Shown in pieces: positions 8,666 to 16,014 of a DNA stretch of 35,205 bases. The DNA is from Marinisporobacter sp. (lineage in GTDB: Bacteria; Bacillota; Clostridia; Peptostreptococcales; Thermotaleaceae): the NCBI GenBank assembly GCA_025210395.1, contig JAOARV010000013.1, positions 1 through 35,205 of the forward strand. The letters are read 5' to 3'. The position numbers and the translations under genes were made by a program. Under the pieces are notes generated by a model. It saw nothing but the letters and a program-made list of their open reading frames with translations. It made no database searches and was not told the DNA's origin. Within the stretch, counting starts at the first letter, position 1, and each line of letters starts with the position of its first letter.

Positions 8666-9430
8666 TTGAATATATTAATTACAAACGATGATGGTATTTT
8701 TGCAGAGGGAATATATAAGCTAGCTTGTGCACTAGATAAAATTGCAAAAGTATATATTGTGGCACCAGATCGTCAGAGAAGTGCTACAGGGCATGCTATA
8801 ACTATGCATGAGCCTCTTAGGGCAGAAAAGGTTAAGTTTTTTGATAAAGATTTTGATGCATGGGCAGTTAGTGGTACGCCAACAGATTGTGTTAAACTTG
8901 CTATTGAAGCATTGCTTTCAGAGAAAATAGATATTGTTTTTTCAGGAATCAATAAGGGACCCAATTTAGGAACAGATGTACTTTATTCAGGTACGGTTTC
9001 GGCTGCTATTGAGGGGGCTATTTTAGGATATCCTGCTGTTGCAGTATCTCTTGCGGATTTTAAAAATGTAAATTATAATGTTGCGGCAAAGTTTAGCATT
9101 ACTGTAGCAGAAAAAATACTAAAAAACCCATTACCGCCAGATACATTGTTAAATATAAATGTACCTAATTGTAAAGAGGAAGAGATCCAAGGAGTGAATA
9201 TTACTAATTTAGGTGCAAGAAAATATAAAAATTCCTTTATAGAAAGAATTGATCCAAGAGGGCAAAGTTATTATTGGTTAGGTGGAGAAGTAATTGATAC
9301 AAAGGACAATGACGGCAGTGACATACATAGTGTAAAGAATAATTGTATCGCTGTTACACCTATTCACTTTGATTTAACAAAATTTGATTTAATTGAAAAA
9401 GTGAAAAAATGGAATATGCAAGTAAAATAA
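8666..9430 (+). CDS. surE: 5'/3'-nucleotidase SurE
   Basis: SurE removes phosphate from nucleoside monophosphates, with a divalent metal, in the cytoplasm. The 254-residue protein begins MNILITNDDG with the metal-binding Asp8-Asp9 pair. It also has RQRSATGHAIT, the family motif SGTPTDCVKLA, and SGINKGPNLGTDVLYSGTVSAA containing the conserved metal-ligand Asn. Length is typical. The start is TTG 8666, fixed by AAGGAGGG (8651-8658) and by family N-termini; an in-frame ATG at 8636 lacks a ribosome site. Downstream is a terminator. Confidence 0.93.
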   Translation: MNILITNDDGIFAEGIYKLACALDKIAKVYIVAPDRQRSATGHAITMHEPLRAEKVKFFDKDFDAWAVSGTPTDCVKLAIEALLSEKIDIVFSGINKGPNLGTDVLYSGTVSAAIEGAILGYPAVAVSLADFKNVNYNVAAKFSITVAEKILKNPLPPDTLLNINVPNCKEEEIQGVNITNLGARKYKNSFIERIDPRGQSYYWLGGEVIDTKDNDGSDIHSVKNNCIAVTPIHFDLTKFDLIEKVKKWNMQVK

Positions 9431-9457
9431 AGGCGCAATAGGCGTCTTTATTTTTTT
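9426..9457 (+). terminator. Terminator after surE
   Basis: AATAAAGGCG (9426-9435) pairs with CGTCTTTATT (9443-9452) with one G-U, loop of 7 and a T run to 9457. It overlaps the stop codon. Confidence 0.8.
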
Positions 9458-9568
9458 GCGGATAATTGTATGCCATAATAACAGAAAACATGAATAAGGA
9501 AATTCATGTGTGCAATTTGAAGGAAAAATTGCATTATTGTATATTTTTCAAAAAATGTGAAATAAAAA

Positions 9569-9597
9569 TTGCAATCCGACATTTTTTTTGTTATCAT
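9569..9597 (+). promoter_or_regulatory. Promoter of the kor operon
   Basis: TTGCAA (9569-9574), an exact 17-bp spacer and TATCAT (9592-9597). The predicted start near 9604 gives a short leader before korD. An imperfectly placed dyad (AAAAAATGT near 9550 with ACATTTTTT near 9580) surrounds the -35 and could be an operator. Confidence 0.55.
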
Positions 9598-9639
9598 AAA
9601 CATGTGGAAAACATTAACTTTGGAATGGAGTTGAATCGA

Positions 9640-9852
9640 ATGGCAAACCAGAATGAAAAGAAATTAATCGTAAAAAAAAGCTGGTGTAAAGGCTGTGGAA
9701 TTTGTGTAGAATTCTGCCCTAAAAATGTGCTTAGCTTAAAACATGAAAAAGTTGAGATTGTAGATATGGAAAATTGTATTAAATGTGGTTTATGCGAAGT
9801 ACGCTGTCCTGATTATGCAATTTATCTAGGAGGTATGGAAGATGAAAAATAA
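9640..9852 (+). CDS. korD: 2-oxoacid:ferredoxin oxidoreductase delta subunit (2x[4Fe-4S])
   Basis: This 70-residue ferredoxin-like subunit has two cluster motifs, CKGCGICVEFCP and CIKCGLCEVRCP. It passes electrons from the catalytic subunits to free ferredoxin. I start at ATG 9640 after GGAG (9627-9630); longer in-frame upstream sequence is non-coding in character and overlaps the promoter. The stop overlaps the start of the alpha subunit gene (9842), so translation is coupled. Confidence 0.88.
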   Translation: MANQNEKKLIVKKSWCKGCGICVEFCPKNVLSLKHEKVEIVDMENCIKCGLCEVRCPDYAIYLGGMEDEK

Positions 9853-10981
9853 TAATATAAAATTAATGCAAGGGAATGAAGCCGTTGTAGAAGGTGCCAT
9901 TGCTGCAGGAATGCGTTTTTATGGAGGATACCCTATCACACCTTCAACAGAAGTAGCAGAAGGTTCTGCACAAAAGCTTCCAAGAGTAGGCGGAAAGTTC
10001 ATTCAAATGGAAGATGAAATTGCTGGTATGGCTGCTACAGTTGGAGCTGCACTTACTGGAGTAAAAGCTATGACTGCAACAAGTGGTCCAGGATTTTCAC
10101 TAAAGCAAGAAAATATTGGATACGCTGCTATGGCCGAAATTCCATGTGTAATTGTAAACGTACAAAGACATGGTCCAAGTACAGGACTTCCAACTTCTCC
10201 ATCACAAGGTGATGTAATGCAAGCAAAATGGGGTACACACGGAGATCATCCTGTAATTGCGTTAGCTCCATCATCAGTAAAAGAAGCATTTGATTTAACT
10301 GTTAGATGTTTCAATCTTGCAGAAAAATATAGAACACCTGTTATCCTATTAATGGATGAAATCGTTGGACATATGAGAGAAGGAATTAGAATTCCTGATG
10401 CTAGTGAATTAGAAATTATTGATCGTAAAAAGCCTGCAGCTGATGATAACGATTACCTAGCTTATAAAGTTTTAGAGGGAGAATGTGTTCCACCTATGGC
10501 AGGATTTGGTGATGGACATAGATATCATGTAACAGGTCTTGTTCATGATGAATCAGGATTCCCAGTAAATAGCAATGTAGTAGCAGATAAGCTTTGTACA
10601 AGACTTATGACAAAAATCGAAGATAATGTAGATGATATTGTAACATATGAAGAATTATATATGGAAGATGCAGAAATTGTTGTATTATCTTATGGTGGAA
10701 CAGCAAGAAGTGCAAAGAGTGCAGTGAAAAAAGCTAGAGAAAAAGGATTAAAAGTAGGTATGTTTAGACCAATTACTATCTGGCCATTTGCTGAAAAGCA
10801 AGTAAAAGAATTTGCACAAAAAGCAAAAGGAATCATCGTTGCAGAACTTAACTATAGACAATTGGTTCAAGAAGTTGAAAGAGTAGTAAAAGGAGCATCT
10901 GATATTTTCCATATTGGAAAAGTTGATGGTGAGATTATTACTCCTGACGAGATATTATCTAAAATTGAGGAGGTAATTTAA
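9842..10981 (+). CDS. korA: 2-oxoacid:ferredoxin oxidoreductase alpha subunit
   Basis: The 379-residue subunit oxidises 2-oxoacids to acyl-CoA with CO2 release together with the beta subunit. It begins with QGNEAVVEGAIAAGMRFYGGYPITPSTE, a hallmark of KorA/VorB alpha subunits, followed by the pyrimidine-binding half of the TPP site (QMEDEIAGMAATVGAAL, TATSGPGFSLKQE). The C-terminal domain is transketolase-like (GTARSAKSAVKKAREKGLKVGMFRP). The substrate, 2-oxoglutarate or a branched-chain 2-oxoacid, is not decidable by eye. It is second in the D-A-B-C operon, and the gene overlaps korD by 11 bases. Confidence 0.88.
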   Translation: MKNNNIKLMQGNEAVVEGAIAAGMRFYGGYPITPSTEVAEGSAQKLPRVGGKFIQMEDEIAGMAATVGAALTGVKAMTATSGPGFSLKQENIGYAAMAEIPCVIVNVQRHGPSTGLPTSPSQGDVMQAKWGTHGDHPVIALAPSSVKEAFDLTVRCFNLAEKYRTPVILLMDEIVGHMREGIRIPDASELEIIDRKKPAADDNDYLAYKVLEGECVPPMAGFGDGHRYHVTGLVHDESGFPVNSNVVADKLCTRLMTKIEDNVDDIVTYEELYMEDAEIVVLSYGGTARSAKSAVKKAREKGLKVGMFRPITIWPFAEKQVKEFAQKAKGIIVAELNYRQLVQEVERVVKGASDIFHIGKVDGEIITPDEILSKIEEVI

Positions 10982-10982
10982 A

Positions 10983-11804
10983 GTGGCTAGCACATTAATT
11001 CAAAATAATTTTAGAATGGATAAATTACCACATATTTGGTGTCCAGGATGTGGGCATGGAATTTTAATGAGAAGTATCGCGCAAGCAATAGAAAACTTAG
11101 GATTAGATAAGGATAAAGTATGTATCGTATCAGGAATTGGTTGTTCTTCAAGAGCACCTGGATATATGGATTTTAATACACTTCATACTACACATGGTAG
11201 AGCATTAGCTTTTGCAACAGGCGTAAAATTATCTAGACCAGAGCTTGAAGTAATTGTAATCACTGGTGATGGTGATGCATCAGCAATCGGAGGAAACCAT
11301 TTAATCCATGCTTGTAGAAGAAATATTAATATTACAACAATCGTTTTCAATAATAATATTTACGGAATGACAGGTGGTCAGTATTCTCCAACAACACCTA
11401 CAGGAGATCTAGGTACTACAGCTCCTTATGGAAATATTGATAGACCATTTAATATTCCAGAATTAGCAGCAGCTGCAGGAGCTACATATGTTGCTCGTGG
11501 TACAGCTTATCATGCAAATCAATTAACAAAGCTTGTAGAAAAAGGTATCCAAAACAAAGGATTCTCATTAATTGAAGGACTTAGTGTGTGTCCTACTTAC
11601 TATGGAAGAAAGAATAAAAAAGGATCAGCTGTAAACATTATGCAGTGGCAAAAAGAAACAGCAGTTGATGTTAAAGTTGCAGAAAAACTTTCTCCAGAAA
11701 AGCTTGAAGGTAAGTTTTTAATCGGAGAATTTAAAAACACTACATTACCAGAATACACTGAAGAGTATCAAAAAATAATTGATAGATTCACAAAGGAGAG
11801 ATAG
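10983..11804 (+). CDS. korB: 2-oxoacid:ferredoxin oxidoreductase beta subunit (TPP-binding)
   Basis: The 273-residue beta subunit starts at GTG 10983, one base after korA, behind GAGGAGG. It carries a Cys pair WCPGCGHG near the N-terminus (cluster ligand region). Its TPP-magnesium motif GDGDASAIGGNH runs on to VFNNNIYGMTGGQYSPTTP. The C-terminal CPTYYGRKNK is typical of the KorB/VorA type. It pairs with korA to form the thiamine active site. Confidence 0.9.
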   Translation: MASTLIQNNFRMDKLPHIWCPGCGHGILMRSIAQAIENLGLDKDKVCIVSGIGCSSRAPGYMDFNTLHTTHGRALAFATGVKLSRPELEVIVITGDGDASAIGGNHLIHACRRNINITTIVFNNNIYGMTGGQYSPTTPTGDLGTTAPYGNIDRPFNIPELAAAAGATYVARGTAYHANQLTKLVEKGIQNKGFSLIEGLSVCPTYYGRKNKKGSAVNIMQWQKETAVDVKVAEKLSPEKLEGKFLIGEFKNTTLPEYTEEYQKIIDRFTKER

Positions 11805-11805
11805 T

Positions 11806-12345
11806 ATGTCTAAGCAAATGGAATTAAGATTAACTGGTTCAGGCGGACAAGGTCTTATTTTAGGTGGAATAATCCTAGCTGAGGCAGCAATCATGGACGG
11901 TAAGAACGCTATTCAATCACAATCTTATGGTCCAGAGGCTCGTGGAGGTGCTAGTAAAGCAGAAGTTCTTATTAGTACTGAAGAAATTGATTTTCCAAAG
12001 GTTCAAACAGCTGATCTTCTATTGTCTTTAACACAAGTAGCTTGTGATAAATATGTTGATTTAATTGGAGCAGAAGGTTTATTATTAGTTGATTCAACTG
12101 TAAAAGTACCTGAGAGTACAAAAGCTGGAGAAATTGTTCAAATCCCAATTCTAGAAACTGCTAGTGAAGTAGTTGGAAAGCCAATGGTTGCAAACATTAT
12201 TGCAATTGGTGCTATTAATGCATTATTAAATATTGTATCAAAAGAATCTCTTGAAGCTGCGGTATTAAATAGAGTACCAAAAGGAACAGAAGAACTAAAC
12301 AAACGTGCCTTAGAAGAAGGTTATAAGCTAGGAACTAGAGCATAG
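11806..12345 (+). CDS. korC: 2-oxoacid:ferredoxin oxidoreductase gamma subunit
   Basis: The 179-residue gamma subunit has the family start LRLTGSGGQGLILGGIILAEAA, then SYGPEARGGASKAEVLIS and a Rossmann-like core that helps bind CoA. I start at ATG 11806 behind AAAGGAGAG (11791-11799), one base after the korB stop; upstream in-frame codons are the end of korB in another frame. It is the last structural gene of the complex. Confidence 0.9.
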   Translation: MSKQMELRLTGSGGQGLILGGIILAEAAIMDGKNAIQSQSYGPEARGGASKAEVLISTEEIDFPKVQTADLLLSLTQVACDKYVDLIGAEGLLLVDSTVKVPESTKAGEIVQIPILETASEVVGKPMVANIIAIGAINALLNIVSKESLEAAVLNRVPKGTEELNKRALEEGYKLGTRA

Positions 12346-12369
12346 ATTGAGTTTAGAAAGGGAATTCCC

Positions 12370-13242
12370 ATGAAAAGTGATCGTACAGATTTAATTAAAA
12401 TTATTCAGAAAAATTTTTCGAGGCTCAGTAAAGGTCAAAAATTAATTGCGCAATTTATTACAAATAATTATGATAAAGCAGCATTTATGACTGCTTCAAA
12501 ATTAGGAAATAAAGTAGGTGTTAGTGAATCCACCGTCGTAAGATTTGCTAATGCATTAGGATATGACGGGTATCCTCAACTACAAAAAGAATTACAAGAA
12601 CTAATTAAAACGAAATTAACAACTGTTCAAAGATTAGAAATGTCAGCTGATTATTCAAATGAAGGTGCTGTTCTAAAGAAAGTATTGAAAGCAGATATGG
12701 ATAATATCAAAGCAACTATTGAAGAAATAGACGATGAAGTTTTTCAAGATGTTGTAAATAGTATTTTTAAAGCTAAGAAAATATATATCTTAGGATTAAG
12801 AAGTTCAAGTACCTTAGCAGAATATTTAGGATTTTATTTAAATTTGATTCTAGACAATGTAAAAATTGTTACAGCTGGTGTTAGTGATATTTATGAACAG
12901 ATGTTAAGAGTTGGAAAAGATGATTTAGTCATTGGTATTAGTTTCCCAAGATACTCTACAAACACTTTAAATGCTTTAAATCATACAAAAGAGCTAGGGG
13001 CTACTGTAGTAGGTATTACAGATAGTCAAGTTTCTCCAATTGCAGCTATTTCTGACCATACATTAGTAGCAAGAAGCAATATGGTTTCCTTTGTAGATTC
13101 ATTAGTTGCACCTTTGAGTTTAATTAATGCATTGGTAGTTGCAGTGGGAATGAGAGAAAAAACTGAAATATCAAGTACTTTTGATAGATTAGAAAAGATT
13201 TGGGAAAAACATAATGTTTATAATGATAAAAATACACTATAG
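12370..13242 (+). CDS. MurR/RpiR-family transcriptional regulator
   Basis: The 290-residue protein has an N-terminal RpiR-type HTH at about residues 1-77 (QFITNNYDKAAFMTASKLG...VSESTVVRFANALGYDGYPQ). A SIS sugar-phosphate-binding domain lies at about 125-250 (KKIYILGLRSSSTLAEYL, GISFPRYSTNT). Known members sense phosphosugars. It lies 24 bases after korC with no terminator between, so it is probably co-transcribed and may regulate that operon in response to a metabolite; this link is inferred from position only. The ribosome site AAAGGG runs into a 10-bp palindrome GGGAATTCCC (12360-12369) directly before ATG. Confidence 0.87.
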   Translation: MKSDRTDLIKIIQKNFSRLSKGQKLIAQFITNNYDKAAFMTASKLGNKVGVSESTVVRFANALGYDGYPQLQKELQELIKTKLTTVQRLEMSADYSNEGAVLKKVLKADMDNIKATIEEIDDEVFQDVVNSIFKAKKIYILGLRSSSTLAEYLGFYLNLILDNVKIVTAGVSDIYEQMLRVGKDDLVIGISFPRYSTNTLNALNHTKELGATVVGITDSQVSPIAAISDHTLVARSNMVSFVDSLVAPLSLINALVVAVGMREKTEISSTFDRLEKIWEKHNVYNDKNTL

Positions 13243-13247
13243 TGAAT

Positions 13248-13289
13248 AATAGATAAAAAACTACGGGATGCCGTAGTTTTTTATCTATT
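13248..13289 (+). terminator. Strong terminator ending the kor operon
   Basis: A perfect 19-bp stem: AATAGATAAAAAACTACGG (13248-13266), loop GATG, complement at 13271-13289. The inner GC pairs precede a six-T stretch. It may work in both directions. Confidence 0.85.
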
Positions 13290-13328
13290 GTTACAGGTTT
13301 TATCTTTATATAAAAATGGAAAAAATAA

Positions 13329-13356
13329 TTAGAAAAGCTCTATTTAATGGTATAAT
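13329..13356 (+). promoter_or_regulatory. Candidate promoter of the phosphatase-BaiN-cmk set
   Basis: TTAGAA (13329-13334), a 16-bp spacer and consensus TATAAT (13351-13356), 29 bases before the start codon. Confidence 0.5.
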
Positions 13357-13384
13357 AGATTTGGTATTTTAAGGAGGAAAAAAT

Positions 13385-13999
13385 ATGACAAAATTATACT
13401 TAGTAAGACATGGACAAACCAAATGGAATATTGAATCTAGAGCACAAGGATCAAAAAATGTCGAGCTTACAGATGAAGGACGTAATCAAGCGATTCTTTT
13501 AGCAGAAAGAATGAAAAACTATAGAATTGATGCAATCTATAGTAGTGATTTAGATAGAGCATATGAAACAGCCAAGATTCTTGGAAATACTTTGAATATA
13601 GAAGTAAAAAAAATAGATGGATTAAGAGAAATGTCTTTTGGAGAATGGGAAGGATTAACGAATGAAGAAATTCAAAAGGACTACAAAGAGCACTATACAG
13701 TATGGAGAAATGATCCTCATAAAGCGAATATTCCAGGAGGGGAAAAGCTTTTAGATGTACAAAAAAGAGGATTAGCTGCAATTTATCGTATTGTAAAAGA
13801 AAATAAAAATAAAAATATTATTGTTGTATCGCATGGTGTTACTATCAAATCTATTATACTTGGAGTAATGGATATAGATCTTTCTTATTTTTATAAGATT
13901 AGACAAGATAATACGTCTATGAATTTAATTGAATATAAATCTTATGGACCTGTACTTGTAACATTAAATAATACGAGTCATTTAGAAAATATGAAGTAG
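13385..13999 (+). CDS. Histidine phosphatase family protein (phosphoglycerate mutase-like)
   Basis: The 204-residue protein has the phosphohistidine motif LVRHGQT with His9, IYSSDLDRAYETA, the acid LREMSFGEWEG around Glu82 and the second catalytic His150 in VVSHG. The fold covers cofactor-dependent mutases, broad-specificity phosphatases and cobalamin phosphatase CobC, and no cobalamin gene is nearby. I call it a phosphatase of unknown substrate. Ribosome site AAGGAGGA precedes the ATG. The stop is followed within 15 bases by the next start, so it is operonic with the flavoprotein gene. Confidence 0.88.
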   Translation: MTKLYLVRHGQTKWNIESRAQGSKNVELTDEGRNQAILLAERMKNYRIDAIYSSDLDRAYETAKILGNTLNIEVKKIDGLREMSFGEWEGLTNEEIQKDYKEHYTVWRNDPHKANIPGGEKLLDVQKRGLAAIYRIVKENKNKNIIVVSHGVTIKSIILGVMDIDLSYFYKIRQDNTSMNLIEYKSYGPVLVTLNNTSHLENMK

Positions 14000-14013
14000 A
14001 GGGTGATAAATAA

Positions 14014-15240
14014 TTGGAAAAAGTAGTAGTAATCGGAGGCGGTGCGGCTGGTATGATTGCAGCAGGTACTGCTGCATCTAGAGGGAAACATGTTATATTA
14101 TTAGAAAAAAATGATAAACTAGGAAAGAAAATTTATATTACGGGTAAAGGAAGATGCAATGTTACCAATAATAGTGACATTGAGGAATTGTTAAATCATG
14201 TAACAACTAATAAAAATTTTTTATATAGTGCCTTTTATACCTTTACAAATGATGATTTAATTCAGTTACTGAATAAGTATGGTACATCTACTAAGGTAGA
14301 AAGAGGGAACAGGGTATTTCCTAAATCAGATAAAGCAAGTGATGTTATTAAAGCTTTAGAAAAATATATGGTGTCTTATGATGTGGATATAAGACTAAAT
14401 ACAGAAGTAAGAGGAATATTAACACAAGATCAAAAGGTTATGGGCGTGAAATTAGCTAATGAAAAAATTATAAATTGTGATAAAATTATTATTGCTACAG
14501 GTGGAATGTCTTATCCTACTACAGGTTCAACAGGAGATGGATATAAATTTGCCAAAAAAATAGATCATACGATAAAGCCGTTAAAACCAGCTTTAGTGCC
14601 TCTCGAAATAGAGGAAGATTGGATTAAATCATTACAAGGATTATCCTTGAAAAATGTTTCGCTAAAAACAATGTATAAGAATAAAGAAGTTCATACAGAA
14701 TTTGGCGAAATGGTTTTTACACATTTTGGTATATCTGGTCCGATTGTTTTGAGCATGAGTAGTTATATTAGTGATTATTTAAATAATAAAAAAATCAATG
14801 CTTTTCTCAATCTAAAACCTGCTTTAGATGAAGAAAAGTTAGATAAGAGAATGATTAGAGATTTTGAAAAATACTCTAAAAAGCAGTTTAAAAATGCTTT
14901 AAGTGATCTACTTCCTTCCAAATTAATCCCCGTAATTATTCAATTATCAGGCATACAAGAAGATAAATATGTAAACCAAATAACAAAAGAGGAGAGAAAA
15001 GGATTAGTTAATTTATTTTTCAATTTACCTATAACAATAACTAAAACAAGACCTATAAAAGAAGCGATTATCACATCAGGAGGAATCGACATAAAAGAAA
15101 TTAATCCATCTACCATGGAGTCTAAAAAAATGGAAGGATTATATTTTACAGGAGAAGTATTAGATGTGGATGCTTTAACTGGAGGGTACAATCTTCAGAT
15201 TGCTTTTTCAACTGGTTATTTGGCAGGAATAAGTGTATAA
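14014..15240 (+). CDS. BaiN/HI0933-family FAD-dependent oxidoreductase
   Basis: The 408-residue flavoprotein begins with the FAD dinucleotide-binding motif VVIGGGAAGMIAAGTAA. It also has LLEKNDKLGKKIYITGKGRCNVTN, the signature of the HI0933/YhiN/BaiN family, and a C-terminal FAD contact TGEVLDVDALTGGYNLQIAFSTG. BaiN was named for bile-acid dehydroxylation, but most members, including those beside cmk in Clostridia, have no known substrate. The start is TTG 14014 behind GAGGGTGAT. It is followed by cmk 32 bases later. Confidence 0.88.
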   Translation: MEKVVVIGGGAAGMIAAGTAASRGKHVILLEKNDKLGKKIYITGKGRCNVTNNSDIEELLNHVTTNKNFLYSAFYTFTNDDLIQLLNKYGTSTKVERGNRVFPKSDKASDVIKALEKYMVSYDVDIRLNTEVRGILTQDQKVMGVKLANEKIINCDKIIIATGGMSYPTTGSTGDGYKFAKKIDHTIKPLKPALVPLEIEEDWIKSLQGLSLKNVSLKTMYKNKEVHTEFGEMVFTHFGISGPIVLSMSSYISDYLNNKKINAFLNLKPALDEEKLDKRMIRDFEKYSKKQFKNALSDLLPSKLIPVIIQLSGIQEDKYVNQITKEERKGLVNLFFNLPITITKTRPIKEAIITSGGIDIKEINPSTMESKKMEGLYFTGEVLDVDALTGGYNLQIAFSTGYLAGISV

Positions 15241-15272
15241 ATAAAAGAACAGTAAAAGAAAGGATATGTACC

Positions 15273-15920
15273 ATGAAAAATATAAGTATTGCTTTAGATG
15301 GTCCTGCAGGAGCAGGGAAAAGTACTATAGCAAAGATCATTGCTAAACATAAAAATTTAACTTATATAGATACAGGAGCTATGTATAGAGCTATTGCACT
15401 AAAAATATTAAGGGAAGGCATTGACGTTGATCAAGAAAAAAGTATACAAGATGTGTTAGGGGTAAGTAATATTGATCTAGAAGGCAATGATATTTTTCTT
15501 GATGAGCATTTGGTTACGGAAGAGATTCGTACACCAAAGGTAAATAATTTTGTTTCTCATGTAGCAAAAATTCCTTTAGTAAGAATGAAAATGGTAGAGC
15601 TTCAAAGAAATATAGCAGCAAATAAAAACGTTATTATGGATGGAAGAGATATAGGAACCTTTGTAATTCCTAATGCCACCTATAAATTTTATTTAACAGC
15701 ATCTATTGAAGAAAGAGCAAGAAGAAGGTTCATAGAGTTAAAAGACAAAGGTTTTGATACAACCTTTGAAATTGTAAAGGAAGAAATAAAAAATAGAGAC
15801 AAAATGGATACAGAAAGAGAATTTGCACCCCTAAGGAAAGCAGAAGATGCTATTGAAATTGATACAACTGGTAAATCTATACAAGATGTAGTTGCCGAAA
15901 TATTACATTGTTTAAAATAA
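15273..15920 (+). CDS. cmk: Cytidylate kinase
   Basis: The 215-residue enzyme phosphorylates CMP and dCMP with ATP. The P-loop GPAGAGKST (residues 10-18) is followed by YIDTGAMYRAIALK, MDGRDIGTFVIPNA (nucleotide-binding loop) and the lid region SIEERARRRF. Length is normal. The order cmk then ispH-rpsA is a common clostridial arrangement. Confidence 0.93.
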   Translation: MKNISIALDGPAGAGKSTIAKIIAKHKNLTYIDTGAMYRAIALKILREGIDVDQEKSIQDVLGVSNIDLEGNDIFLDEHLVTEEIRTPKVNNFVSHVAKIPLVRMKMVELQRNIAANKNVIMDGRDIGTFVIPNATYKFYLTASIEERARRRFIELKDKGFDTTFEIVKEEIKNRDKMDTEREFAPLRKAEDAIEIDTTGKSIQDVVAEILHCLK

Positions 15921-16014
15921 AAGTTATTTTATAAGCTTTTTTATTTATTTTAAGAAGGATTTTTGTAATAATATGTAGAATCTAATAAAAATGGGCTTAG
16001 GAGGGATAATAATA

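Noticed and set aside
12360..12369. GGGAATTCCC as a restriction or phase-variation site
   Set aside because: A 10-bp palindrome can occur by chance, and nothing else nearby supports invertible DNA; kept only as a possible operator.
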